Notes under the pieces: model-generated
What the model was told of the DNA's origin: nothing
What the model saw: only the letters and a program-made list of their open reading frames with translations
The model's database searches: none
Translations under genes and position numbers: made by a program
Assembly: GCF_029227915.1 (NCBI RefSeq)
Contig: NC_079878.1
Span: 16,866,001 to 16,930,000, forward strand
Source of the DNA: Hydractinia symbiolongicarpus
Taxonomy: Eukaryota > Cnidaria > Hydrozoa > Anthoathecata > Hydractiniidae
Direction of reading: 5' to 3'
Length of the DNA: 64,000 nucleotides
Shown: one piece after another, positions 41,061 to 52,560 of the stretch
How the letters are laid out: every line of letters begins with the position of its first letter
How positions within the stretch are numbered: the first letter of the stretch is position 1

Positions 41061-43083
41061 TTGAGGCGTCGTAGTCCATTGGGAGTGGAAGGACTGCACC
41101 GATCCTCACATCTCTACCCACGTGGAAGGACGTGATTTACGGGAAAAGCCCATATTAGGCTGCAAAACGCCGTATTACAACATTTAGAAAAAGTCTTTGC
41201 ACGTAGTTTACGGTGGTCTATGGCCATTGCGGATTGGAAAACCACTTGAGGCGTCGTAGTCCATTGAGAGTGTAAGGACTAGACGGATCCTGTCATGTAT
41301 ACGCACGTGGAAGCACGTGATTTACGTGTAAGGCCCTTATTAGACTGCCAAGAGCCGTATTACAACATTTAGAAGACTGTGCACGTAGTTGACGGTGTTC
41401 TCCTGCCATTGCGGATTGGAAAACGACTTGAGGCGTCGTAGTCCATTGAGAGTGGAAGGACTACACTGATCCTCACATGTCTACCCTCGTGGAAGGACAT
41501 GATTAATGGGAAAAGCCCATTTTAGGCTGCAAAAGGCCGTATTACAACATTTAGAACACTGTGCACGTAGTTGACGATGTTCTATGGTGGTCTATGGCCA
41601 TTGCGGATTGGAAAACCACTTGAGGCGTCGTAGTCCATTGAGAGTGGAAGGACTAGACCGATCCCCACCTGTCTAGGATCGTGGAAGCACGTGATTTACG
41701 TGTGAGACCCTTATTAGACTACAAAAGGCCGTATTACAACATTTAGAAGACTGTGCACGTAGTTGACAATGTTCTATGGCCATTGCTGATTGGTAAACAA
41801 CTTGTCCCATCGTAGACCATTGAGAGTGTAAGGACTAGACGGATCCTGTCATGTATACGCATGTGTAAGCACGTGATTTACGTGTAAGGCCCGTATTAGA
41901 CTGCCAAAGACCGTATTACAACTTTTAGGAGACTGTGCACGTAGTTGACGGTGTTCTATGGCCATTGCGGATTGGAAAACTACTTGAGGAGTCGTAGTCC
42001 GTTTAGAGTGAAGGACTAGACGGATCCTGTCATGTATACGCACGTGGAAGCATGTCATTTACGTGTAAGGCCCTTACTAGACTGCAAAAGACCGTATTAC
42101 AACATTTAGGAGACTGTGCACGTAGTTGACGGTGTGTTATGTCCATTGCGGATTGGAAAAGGACTTGAAGCGTCGTAGTCCATTGAGAGTGGAAGGACTA
42201 GAGCGACCCTCACCCGCCTAGGCTTGTGGAAGCACGCGTTTGACGTGTAAGGCCCTTGTTAGGCTGCTAAAGGCCGTATTACAACATTTAGAAGACTGTG
42301 AGCGTAGTTGGCCGAGTTCTATGGCCATTGCTGATTGGAAAACAACTTGACCAGTCGTAGACCATTGAGAGTGGAAGGACTAGACGGATCCTGTCATGTA
42401 TACGCACGTGGAAGCACGTGATTTACGTGTAAGGCCCTTATTAGACTGCCAAAGACCGTATTACAACTTTTAGAAGACTGTGCACGTAGTTGACGGTGTT
42501 CTACTGCCATTGCGGATTGGAAAATGACTTGAGGCGTCGTAGTCCATTGAGAGTGGAAGGACTACACTGATCTTCACATGTCTAGCCTCGTGGAAGGACG
42601 TTATTAACGGGAAAAGCCCATTTTAGGCTGCAAAAGGCCGAATCGCAATCTTTAGAAGACTGTGCACGTAGTTGACGGTGTTCTATGGCCATTGCGGATT
42701 GGAAAACTACTTGAGGAGTCGTAGTCCGTTTAGAGTGAAGGACTAGACGGATCCTGTCATGTATACGCACGTGGAAGCACGTGATTTACGTGTAAGGCCT
42801 TTATTAGACTGCCAAGAGCCGTATTACAACATTTAGAAGACTGTGCACGTAGTTGACGGTGTTCTACTGCCATTGCGGATTGGAAAATGACTTGAGGCGT
42901 CGTAGTCCATTGAGAGTGGAAGGACTACACTGATCCTCACATGTCTACCCTCGTGGAAGGACATGATTAACGGGAAAAGCCCATTTTAGGCTGCAAAAGG
43001 CCGTATTACAACATTTAGAACACTGTGCACGTAGTTGACGATGTTCTATGATGGTCTATGGCCATTGCGGATTGGAAAACCAC
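41061..43083 (+). repeat. Eleven-monomer block, copy 1 (offset 2023)
   Basis: About 41061-42436 matches 43084-44459 at offset 2023. Shared markers are GGACTGCACCGATCC, CATCTCTACCCACG, AGAAAAAGTC, the 10-bp-longer monomer TTCTATGGTGGTCTATGG, GGTGTGTTATGTCC and AGAGCGACCCTCACC. The remaining part, 42437-43083, matches other places instead: 42015-42775 matches 48424-49184 at offset 6409, and about 42790-43083 matches from 44450 at offset 1660. Confidence 0.75.
41563..41754 (+). repeat. 192-bp monomer with a 10-bp internal duplication
   Basis: The spacing between successive GCACGTAG landmarks is 192 instead of 182 bp. The extra 10 bp lies in TTCTATGGTGGTCTATGG at about 41579, a tandem repeat of TCTATGG-like sequence where normal monomers have TTCTATGGCC. 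The same form occurs at about 43604; a close variant (TATGATGGTCTATGG) occurs at about 43049, 44707 and 47631. The simplest origin is a junction between a GATGTTCTATGG monomer and a GGTGGTCTATGG monomer, later copied. Confidence 0.8.
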
Positions 43084-44459
43084 TTGAGGCGTCGTAGTCC
43101 ATTGGGAGTGGAAGGACTGCACCGATCCTCACATCTCTACCCACGTGGAAGGACGTGATTTACGGGAAAAGCCCATATTAGGCTGCAAAACGCCGTATTA
43201 CAACATTTAGAAAAAGTCTTTGCACGTAGTTTACGGTGGTCTATGGCCATTGCGGATTGGAAAACCACTTGAGGCGTCGTAGTCCATTGAGAGTGTAAGG
43301 ACTAGACGGATCCTGTCATGTATACGCACGTGGAAGCACGTGATTTACGTGTAAGGCCCTTATTAGACTGCCAAGAGCCGTATTACAACATTTAGAAGAC
43401 TGTGCACGTAGTTGACGGTGTTCTCCTGCCATTGCGGATTGGAAAACGACTTGAGGCGTCGTAGTCCATTGAGAGTGGAAGGACTACACTGATCCTCACA
43501 TGTCTACCCTCGTGGAAGGAGATGATTAACGAGAAAAGCCCATTTTAGGCTGCAAAAGGCCGTATTACAACATTTAGAACACTGTGCACGTAGTTGACGA
43601 TGTTCTATGGTGGTCTATGGCCATTGCGGATTGGAAAACCACTTGAGGCGTCGTAGTCCATTGAGAGTGGAAGGACTAGACCGATCCCCACCTGTCTAGG
43701 ATCGTGGAAGCACGTGATTTACGTGTGAGACCCTTATTAGACTACAAAAGGCCGTATTACAACATTTAGAAGACTGTGCACGTAGTTGACAATGTTCTAT
43801 GGCCATTGCTGATTGGTAAACAACTTGTCCCATCGTAGACCATTGAGAGTGTAAGGACTAGACGGAACCTGTCATGTATACGCATGTGTAAGCACGTGAT
43901 TTACGTGTAAGGCCCGTATTAGACTGCCAAAGACCGTATTACAACTTTTAGGAGACTGTGCACGTAGTTGACGGTGTTCTATGGCCATTGCGGATTGGAA
44001 AACTACTTGAGGAGTCGTAGTCCGTTTAGAGTGAAGGACTAGACGGATCCTGTCATGTATACGCACGTGGAAGCATGTCATTTACGTGTAAGGCCCTTAC
44101 TAGACTGCAAAAGACCGTATTACAACATTTAGGAGACTGTGCACGTAGTTGACGGTGTGTTATGTCCATTGCGGATTGGAAAAGGACTTGAAGCGTCGTA
44201 GTCCATTGAGAGTGGAAGGACTAGAGCGACCCTCACCCGCCTAGGCTTGTGGAAGCACGCGTTTGACGTGTAAGGCCCTTGTTAGGCTGCTAAAGGCCGT
44301 ATTACAACATTTAGAAGACTGTGAGCGTAGTTGGCCGAGTTCTATGGCCATTGCTGATTGGAAAACAACTTGACCCGTCGTAGACCATTGAGAGTGGAAG
44401 GACTAGACGGATCCTGTCATGTATACGCACGTGGAAGCACGTGATTTACGTGTAAGGCC
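43084..44459 (+). repeat. Eleven-monomer block, copy 2 (offset 2023)
   Basis: Counterpart of 41061-42436 with a few single-base differences, such as GACGGAACCTG at about 43861 against GACGGATCCTG, and GACCCGTCG against GACCAGTCG at the end. After 44459 it continues as a copy of 42790 onward, showing a template switch within the array. Confidence 0.75.
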
Positions 44460-47400
44460 TTTATTAGACTGCCAAGAGCCGTATTACAACATTTAGAAGA
44501 CTGTGCACGTAGTTGACGGTGTTCTACTGCCATTGCGGATTGGAAAATGACTTGAGGCGTCGTAGTCCATTGAGAGTGGAAGGACTACACTGATCCTCAC
44601 ATGTCTACCCTCGTGGAAGGACATGATTAACGGGAAAAGCCCATTTTAGGCTGCAAAAGGCCGTATTACAACATTTAGAACACTGTGCACGTAGTTGACG
44701 ATGTTCTATGATGGTCTATGGCCATTGCGGATTGGAAAACCACTTGAGGCGTCGTAGTCCATTTAGAGTGGAAGGACTAGACCGATCCCCACCTGTCTAG
44801 GATCGTGGAAGAACGCGATTTACGTGTGAGACCCTTATTAAACTACAAAAGGCCGTATTACAACATTTAGAAGACTGTGCACGTAGTTGACAATGTTCTA
44901 TGGCCATTGCTGATTGGTAAACAACTTGTCCCATCGTAGACCATTGAGAGTGTAAGGACTAGACGGATCCTGTCATGTATACGCACGTGGAATCACGTGA
45001 TTTACGTGTAAGGCTCTTATTAGACCTCAAAGGCCGTATTACAATATTTGGAAGACTGTGCACGTAGTTGACGGTGTTCTACTGCCATTTCGGATTGGAA
45101 AACGACTTGAGTTGTCGTAGTCCATTGAGAGTGGAAGGACTATACTGATCCCCACCTGTCTAGGATCGTGCAAGCACGTGATTTACGTGTAGGGCCCTTA
45201 TTAAACTACAAAAGGCCGTATTACAACATATAGAAGACTGTGCACATAGTTGACGATGTTCTATGCCCATTGCGGATTGGAAAACGACTTGAGGCGTCGT
45301 AGTCTATTGAGAGTGGAAGGACTACACTGATCCTCACATGTCTACCCTCGTGGAAGGACGTAATATACGTGTAAGGCTCTTATTAGACCTCAAAAGGCCG
45401 TATTACAATATTTGGAAGACTGTGCACGTAGTTGACGGTGTTCTACTGCCATTTCGGATTGGAAAACGACTTGAGTTGTCGTAGTCCATTGAGAGTGGAA
45501 GGACTATACTGATCCTCACATGTCTACCCTCGTGAAAGGACGTAATATGCGTGTAAGGCCCTTTTTAGACCTCAAACGGCCGTATTACAATATTTGAAAG
45601 ACTGTGCACGTAGTTGACGGTGTTCTACTGCCATTGCGGATTGGAAAAGTACTTGAGGCGTCGTAGTCCATTGAGAGTGGAAGGACTAGACCGATCCCCA
45701 CCTGTTTAGGATCGTGGAAGCACGTGATTTACGTGTGAGACCCTTATTAGACTACAAAAGGCCGTATTACAACATTTAGAAGACTGTGCACGTAGTTGAC
45801 GATGTTCTATGGCCATTGCAGATTCGAAAACGACTTGAGCCGTCGTAGTCCATTGAGATTTGAAGAACTAGAACGATCCCCATCCGCCTAGGCTTGTGGA
45901 AGCACGCGTTTGACGTGTAAGGCCCATGTTAGGCTGCTAAAGGCCGTATTATAACATTTAGAAGACTGTGAGCGTAGTTGGCTGAGTTCTATGGCCATTG
46001 CTGATTGGTAAACAACTTGACCCATCGTAGACCATTGAGAGTGTAAGGACTAGACGGATCCTGTCATGTATACGCACGTGGAAGCACGTGATTTACGTGT
46101 AAGACCCGTATTAGACTGCAAAAAGCCGTACTACAACATTTAGAAGACTGTGCACGTAGTTGACGATGTTCTATGGCCATTGCGGATTGGAAAACGACTT
46201 GAGCCGTCGTAGTCCATTGAGATTTGAAGAACTAGAACGATCCCCATCCGCCTAGACTTGTGGAAGCACGCGTTTGACGTGTAAGGCCCATGTTAGGCTG
46301 CTAAAGGCCGTATTACAACATTTAGAAGACTGTGAGCGTAGTTGGCTTAGTTCTATGGCCATTGCTGATTGGAAAACAACTTGACCCGTCGTAGACCATT
46401 GAGAGTGGAAGGACTAGACAGATCCTGTCATGTATACGCACGTGGAAGCACGTGATTTACGTGTAAGGCACTTATTAGACTGCCAAAGACCGTATTACAA
46501 CTTTTAGAAGACTGTGCACGTAGTTGACGGTGTTCTACTGCCATTGCGGATTGGAAAACGACTTGAGGCGTCGTAGTCCATTGAGAGTGAAAGGACTACA
46601 CTGATCCTCACATATCTACCCTCGTGGAAGGACGCAATATACGTGTAAGGCCATTATTAGACCTCAAAAGGCCGTATTACAATATTTGGAAGACTGTGCA
46701 CGTAGTTGACGTTGTTCTACTGCCATTTCGGATTGGAAAACGACTTGAGGCGTCGTAGTCCATTGGGAGTGGAAGGACTGCACCGATCCTCACATGTCTA
46801 CCCACGTGGAAGGACGTGATTTACGGGAAAAGCCCATATTAGGCTGCAAAACGCCGTATTACAACATTTAGAAGAAGTGTTTGCACGTAGTTTACGGTGG
46901 TCTATGGCCATTGCGGATTGGAAAACCACTTGAGGCGTCGTAGTTCATTGAGAGTGGAAGGACTAGACCGATACTCACCTGTCTAGGATCGTGGAAGCAC
47001 GTGATTTACGTGTAAGGCCCTTATTAGGCTACAAAAGGCCGTATTACAACATTTAGAAGACTGTACACGTAGTTGACAATGTTCTATGGCCATTGCGGAT
47101 TGGAAAACGACTTGAGGCGTCGTAGTCTATTAAGAGTGGAAGGACTAGACCGATCCCCACCTGTCTAGGATCGTGGAAGCACGTGATTTACGTGTGAGAC
47201 CCTTATTAGACTACAAAAGGCCGTATTACAACATTTAGAAGACTGTGCACGTAGTTGACAATGTTCTTTGGCCATTGCTGATTGGTAAACAACTTGTCCC
47301 ATCGTAGACCATTGAGAGTGTAAGGACTAGACGGATCCTGTCATGTATACGCACGTGGAAGCATGTCATTTACGTGTAAGGCCCTTACTAGACTGCCAAG

Positions 47401-50400
47401 AGCCGTATTACAACATTTAGAAGACTGTGCACGTAGTTGACGGTGTTCTACTGCCATTGCGGATTGGAAAATGACTTGAGGCGTCGTAGTCCATTGAGAG
47501 TGGAAGGACTACACTGATCCTCACATGTCTACCCTCGTGGAAGGACATGATTAACGGGAAAAGCCCATTTTAGGCTGCAAAAGGCCGTATTACAACATTT
47601 AGAACACTGTGCACGTAGTTGACGATGTTCTATGATGGTCTATGGCCATTGCGGATTGGAAAACCACTTGAGGCGTCGTAGTCCATTTAGAGTGGAAGGA
47701 CTAGACCGATCCCCACCTGTCTAGGATCGTGGAAGAACGCGATTTACGTGTGAGACCCTTATTAAACTACAAAAGGCCGTATTACAACATTTAGAAGACT
47801 GTGCACGTAGTTGACAATGTTCTATGGCCATTGCTGATTGGTAAACAACTTGTCCCATCGTAGACCATTGAGAGTGTAAGGACTAGACGGATCATGTCAT
47901 GTATACGCACGTGGAATCACGTGATTTACGTGTAAGGCCCGTATTAGACTGCCAAAGACCGTACAACTTTTAGGAGACTGTGCACGTAGTTGATGGTGTT
48001 CTATGGCCATTGCGGATTGGAAAACTACTTGAGGAGTCGTAGTCCGTTTAGAGTGAAGGACTAGACGGATCCTGTCATGTATACGCACGTGGAAGCACGT
48101 GATTTACGTGTAAGGCCCTTATTAGACCTCAAAAGGCGGTATTACAACATTTAGAAGGTTCTGCACGTAGTTGACGGTGCTCTATTGTCTTTGCGGTATG
48201 AAGAACGAATTGAGGTGTCGTGGTCCGTTGAGAGTAAAAGGACTAGGCCGATCCTCACATGTCTACGGTCGTTGTAGCACGTGATTTACGAGAAAAGCCC
48301 TTATTAAGCTGCAAAAGGCCGTGTTGCAATCTTTAAAAGACTGTGCAAGTAGTTGACCGTGTTCTATGGCCATTGCAGATTGGAAAATGACTTAAGGCGT
48401 CGTAGTCCATTGAGAGTGGAAGGACTAGACGGATCCTGTCATGTATACGCACGTGGAAGCATGTCATTTACGTGTAAGGCCCTTACTAGACTGCAAAAGA
48501 CCGTATTACAACATTTAGGAGACTGTGCACGTAGTTGACGGTGTGTTATGTCCATTGCGGATTGGAAAAGGACTTGAAACGTCGTAGTCCATTGAGAGTG
48601 AAAGGACTAGAGCGACCCTCACCCGCCTAGGCTTGTGGAAGCACGCGTTTGACGTGTAAGGCCCTTGTTAGGCTGCTAAAGGCCGTATTACAACATTTAG
48701 AAGACTGTGAGCGTAGTTGGCCGAGTTCTATGGCCATTGCTGATTGGAAAACAACTTGACCCGTCGTAGACCATTGAAAGTTGAAAGACTAGACGGATCC
48801 TGTCATGTATACGCACGTGGAAGCACGTGATTTACGTGTAAGGCCCTTATTACACTGCCAAAGACCGTATTACAACTTTTAGAAGACTGTGCACGTAGTT
48901 GACGGTGTTCTACTGCCATTGCGGATTGGAAAATGACTTGAGGCGTCGTAGTCCATTGAGAGTGGAAGGACTACACTGATCTTCACATGTCTAGCCTCGT
49001 GGAAGGACGTTATTAACGGGAAAAGCCCATTTTAGGCTGCAAAAGGCCGAATCGCAATCTTTAGAAGACTGTGCACGTAGTTGACGGTGTTCTATGGCCA
49101 TTGCGGATTGGAAAACTACTTGAGGAGTCGTAGTCCGTTTAGAGTGAAGGACTAGACGGATCCTGTCATGTATACGCACCTTGAAGCACGTGATTTACGT
49201 GTGAGGCCCTTATTAGACTGCCAAAAGCCGTATTACAACATTTAGAAGACTGTGCACGTAGTTGACGGTTTTCTACTGCCATTTCGGATTGGAAAACGAC
49301 TTGAGTTGTCGTAGTCCATTGAGAGTGGAAGGACTATACTGATCCTCACATGTCTACCCTCGTGGAAGGACGTAATATACGTGTAAGGCCCTTATTAGAC
49401 CTCAAAAGGCCGTATTACAATATCTGGAAGACTGTGCACGTAGTTGACGGTGTTCTACTGCCATTGCGGATTGGAAAATGACTTGAGGCGTCGTAGTCCA
49501 TTGAGAGTGGAAGGACTACACTGATCCTCACATGTCTACCCTTGTGGAAGGACGTGATTTACGGGAAAAGCCCATATTAGGCTGCAAAACGCCATATTAC
49601 AACATTTAGGAGAAGACTTTGCGCGTAGTTTACGGTGTTCTTTGGCCATTGCGGATTAAGAAACAACTTGAGGCATCGTAGTCCATTGAGAGTGGAAGGA
49701 CTAGACCGATCCCCACCTGTCTAGGATCGTGGAAGCACGTGATTTACGTGTGAGGCCCTTATTAGAGTACAAAAGGCCGTATTACAACATTTAGAAGACT
49801 GTGCACGTAGTTGACAATGTTCTATGGCCATTGCTGATTGGTAAACAACTTTTCCCATCGTAGACCATTGAGAGTGTAAGGACTAGACGGATCCTGTCAT
49901 GTATACGCACGTGGAAGCACGTGATTTACGTGTAAGGCCCGTATTAGACTGCCAAAGACCGCATTACAACTTTTAGGAGACTGTGCACGTAGTTGACGGT
50001 GTTCTACTGCCATTGCGGATTGGAAAACGACTTGAGGCGTCGTAGTCTATTGAGAGTGGAAGGACTACACTGATCCTCACATGTCTACCCTCGTGGAAGG
50101 ACGTAATATACGTGTAAGGCCCTTATTAGACCTCAAAAGGCCGTATTACAATATTTGGAAGACTGTGCACGTAGTTGAGGGTGTTCTACTGCCATTTCGG
50201 ATTGGAAAACGACTTGAGTTATCGTAGTCCATTGAGAGTGGAAGGACTATACTGATCCTCACATGTCTACCCTCGTGGAAGGACGTAATACACGTGTAAG
50301 GCCCTTATTAGACCTCAAAAGGCCGTATTACAATATTTGGAAGACTGTGCACGTAGTTGAGGGTGTTCTACTGCCATTTCGGATTGGAAAACGACTTGAG

Positions 50401-51951
50401 GCGTCGTAGTCCATTGAAAGTGGAAGGACTACACTGATCCTCACATGTCTACCCACGTGGAAGGACGTGATTAACAGGAAAAGCCCATTTTAGGCTGCAA
50501 AAAGCCGTACACAACATTTAGAAGACTGTGCACGCAGTTGACGATGTTCTATGGCCATTGCGGATTGGAAACTACTTGAGCCGTCGTAGTCCATTGAGAT
50601 TTGAAGAACTAGAACGATCCCCATCCGCCTAGGCTTGTGGAAGCACGCGTTTGACGTGTAAGGCCCATGTTAGGCTGCTAAAGGCCGTATTACAACATTT
50701 AGAAGACTGTACACGTAGTTGACAATGTTCTATGGCCATTGCGGATTGGAAAACGACTTGAGGCGTCGTAGTCTATTAAGAGTGGAAGGACTAGACAGAT
50801 CCTGTCAAGTATACGCACGTGGAAGCACGTGATTTACGTGTAAGGCACTTATTAGACTGCCAAAGACCGTATTACAACTTTTAGAAGACTGTGCACGTAG
50901 TTGACGGTGTTTTACTGCCATTTCGGATTGGAAAACGACTTGCGGCGTCGTAGTCCATTGAGAGTGGAAGGACTACACTGATCCTCACATGTCTACCCAC
51001 GTGGAAGGACGTGATTTACGGGAAACGCCCATATTGGGCTGCAAAACGCCGTATTACAACATTTAGAAGAAGTCTTTGCACGTAGTTTACGGTGGTCTAT
51101 GGCCATTGCGGATTGGAAAACCACTTGAGGCGTCGTAGTTCATTGAGAGTGGAAGGACTAGACCGATCCTCACCTGTCTAGGATCGTGGAAGCACGTGAT
51201 TTGCGTGTAAGGCCCTTATTAGGCTACAAAAGGCCGTATTACAACATTTAGAAGACTGTACACGTAGTTGACAATGTTCTATGGCCATTGCGGATTGGAA
51301 AACGACTTGAGGCGTCGTAGTCCATTAAGAGTGGAAGGACTAGGCCGATCCCCATCCGCCTAGGCTTGTGGAAGCACGCGTTTGACGTGTAAGGCCCATG
51401 TTAGGCTGCTAAAGGCCGTATTGCACCATTTAGAAGACTGTGAGCGTAGTTGCCCGAGTTTTTTGGCCATTGCGGATTGGAAAACGACTTGAGGCGTCGT
51501 AGTCTATTGAGAGTGGAAGGACTACACTGATCCTCACATGTCTACCCTCGTGGAAGGACGTAATATACGTGTAAGGCCCTTATTAGACCTCAAAAGACCG
51601 TATTACAATATTTGGAAGACTGTGCACGTAGTTGAGGGTGTTCTACTGCCATTTCGGATTGGAAAACGACTTGAGTTATCGTAGTCCATTGAGAGTGGAA
51701 GGACTATACTGATCCTCACATGTCTACCCTCGTGGAAGGACTTAATACACGTGTAAGGCCCTTATTAGACCTCAAAAGGCCGTATTACAATATTTGGAAG
51801 ACTGTGCACGTAGTTGACGGTGTTCTACTGCCATTGCGGATTGGAAAATCACTTGAGGCGTCGTAGTCCATTGAGAGTGGAAGAACTAGACCGATCCCCA
51901 CCTGTCTAGGATCGTGGAAGCACGTGATTTACGTGTGAGACCATTATTAGA
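44460..51951 (+). repeat. Mosaic satellite region left of the SINE
   Basis: About 41 monomers drawn from several earlier blocks. About 44470-45013 matches 47394-47937 at offset 2924 (TATGATGGTCTATGG, AAGAACGCGATTTACG, CTTGTCCCATCG). Positions 48424-49184 match 42015-42775. Monomers at 46130-47060 resemble 10600-11530. Near 48157 lies the distinctive GAAGGTTCTGCACG with GTATGAAGAACGAATTG, which returns at 60191. No long, clean higher-order period was found here, and no non-satellite sequence before 51952. Confidence 0.75.
51945..51951 (+). repeat. Candidate target-site duplication, left
   Basis: TATTAGA directly precedes the tail and equals 52336-52342 on the far side. An extra copy at 52328-52334 and the short length make the exact duplication uncertain. 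TATTAGAC is also the normal satellite sequence at this point of the monomer. Confidence 0.5.
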
Positions 51952-51967
51952 TAGATAGATACATAGA
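51948..51967 (-). repeat. Tetranucleotide tail of the SINE
   Basis: Five TAGA-type units on the plus strand (TAGA three times, TACA, TAGA); on the minus strand this is an ATCT-type repeat at the 3' end of the element. Short-unit tails are typical of SINEs copied by LINEs that do not need poly(A). The first unit overlaps the satellite's own TTAGA, so the exact edge is uncertain by about four bases. Confidence 0.75.
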
Positions 51968-52187
51968 TGTGCATATTTTACATGGCTAGCCTCACAAAAT
52001 ATCGAGGGATATACCCTGTCTATTATTTCCAGGAGGGGCCATGGCGTAGATGGAGAGTCCTAGAGTATTTAATGCTCATTTTAAGCAACGCAGACCCAAT
52101 TAGAGCCCGCGCTCTACTAGACAACTCCCGGCAACATCCAACGGCCCACACAGTGTGCCATCTTCCCAATTTCCCTCACATGGCTTG

Positions 52188-52197
52188 GGTTAACCCG
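52188..52197. other. 10-bp perfect palindrome in the SINE body
   Basis: GGGTTAACCC reads the same on both strands and is followed by GGGG. It lies in the unrecognised body about 45 bp downstream of the B box. It may be chance or part of a family-specific conserved domain; there is no evidence for a function. Confidence 0.4.
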
Positions 52198-52242
52198 GGG
52201 CTATGGTAACATTCACTCGCCCATGTTGAATCGCCGTCAAGA

Positions 52243-52253
52243 GGAATCGAACC
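52243..52253 (-). promoter_or_regulatory. Pol III B box (SINE)
   Basis: The minus-strand sequence GGTTCGATTCC is a perfect B box (GGTTCGANNCC). It lies 32 bases downstream of the A box, within the usual spacing for tRNA genes and tRNA-derived SINEs. An intact B box suggests that the element inserted fairly recently or was transcriptionally competent. Confidence 0.85.
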
Positions 52254-52285
52254 CCGGTCTCCCGCACAGAGTACGAGAGCTATAA

Positions 52286-52296
52286 CCACTAATCTA
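52286..52296 (-). promoter_or_regulatory. Pol III A box (SINE)
   Basis: The minus-strand sequence TAGATTAGTGG fits the tRNA A-box pattern TRGYNNARNNG except for A in place of the pyrimidine at the fourth base. It lies about ten bases inside the head end, the expected place for an internal Pol III promoter. Confidence 0.7.
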
Positions 52297-52335
52297 CGGC
52301 GCCACAAGACTACAAACAAATTATTACTATTAGAC

Positions 52336-52342
52336 TATTAGA
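52336..52342 (+). repeat. Candidate target-site duplication, right
   Basis: TATTAGA starts the resumed satellite (TATTAGACTACAAAAGG). Together with the left copy it shows that the element interrupted a monomer without deleting any of it. Confidence 0.5.
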
Positions 52343-52560
52343 CTACAAAAGGCCGTATTACAACATTTAGAAGCCTGTGCACGTAGTTGACAATGTTCTA
52401 TGGCCATTGCGGATTGGAAAACGACTTGAGGCGTCGTAGTCCATTAAGAGTGGAAGGACTAGACGGATCCTGTCATGTATACGCACGTGGAAGCACGTGA
52501 TTTACGTGTAAGGCCCGTATTAGACTGCCAAAGACCGTATTACAACTTTTAGGAGACTGT

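Larger units (their letters stand above)
1..51951 (+). repeat. 182-bp satellite array, left part
   Basis: Continuous head-to-tail tandem repeat. The landmark GCCGTATTACAACATTTAG recurs about every 182 bp from the first line to the SINE junction. Offsets between matching variants are exact multiples of the unit: 9646 is 53 x 182, 8008 is 44 x 182 and 1638 is 9 x 182. Every copy followed is in the same orientation; no inverted block was seen. Monomers fall into recurring variant types, for example a GAGCGTAGTTGGCC type, a GTTGTCGTAG type and a GTTTAGGATCGTGG type. These recur in fixed orders over long stretches, which shows higher-order organisation. No gene, promoter or RNA gene is supported anywhere in this part. 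Confidence 0.98.
52241..52305 (-). other. tRNA-Asp-like head of the SINE
   Basis: On the minus strand, 52265-52243 is a run of 23 bases that, from memory of the gene family, equals the 3' part of the anticodon arm, variable loop and T arm of animal tRNA-Asp (GCGGGAGACC, then GGGGTTCGATTCC). Upstream lies TAGTGGTTA, as in the D arm. It is not an intact tRNA gene. The acceptor strands GGCGCCG and TGACGGC pair only in part, one T-stem pair is lost, and the anticodon loop is altered (CTCTGTG instead of CTGTCAC). Similarity to tRNA-Glu is weaker. Confidence 0.75.
51952..52335 (-). mobile_element. tRNA-derived SINE inserted in the satellite
   Basis: This is the only non-satellite sequence in the window. 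Read on the minus strand it has a tRNA-like head (52305 to about 52229) with Pol III A and B boxes, a body of about 230 bp that I do not recognise, and a tail of ATCT/TAGA-type tetranucleotides next to the left junction. A SINE of this kind is a non-autonomous retroposon, transcribed by RNA polymerase III from its internal promoter and copied by a partner LINE. The satellite is interrupted at one point in the monomer and resumes at the same point, with TATTAGA on both sides (51945-51951 and 52336-52342). About 30 bp between the head and the right flank (52306-52335) is AT-rich and partly satellite-like. A plus-strand ORF of 80 codons (51967-52209) lies across it and is not a credible gene. The family is unidentified. 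Confidence 0.8.

Noticed and set aside
51967-52209. 80-codon plus-strand ORF in the non-satellite island
   Set aside because: It runs antisense across the SINE body from next to the tail, starts in low-complexity sequence and shows no recognisable domain.
52241-52305. Functional tRNA gene
   Set aside because: The acceptor stem pairs only partly and the anticodon loop is altered, while unrelated sequence and a tetranucleotide tail follow. A tRNA-derived SINE explains all of it better.
52306-52342. A long, perfect target-site duplication around the SINE
   Set aside because: Only TATTAGA can be matched confidently on both sides, and it occurs twice on the right, so a longer duplication is not supported.
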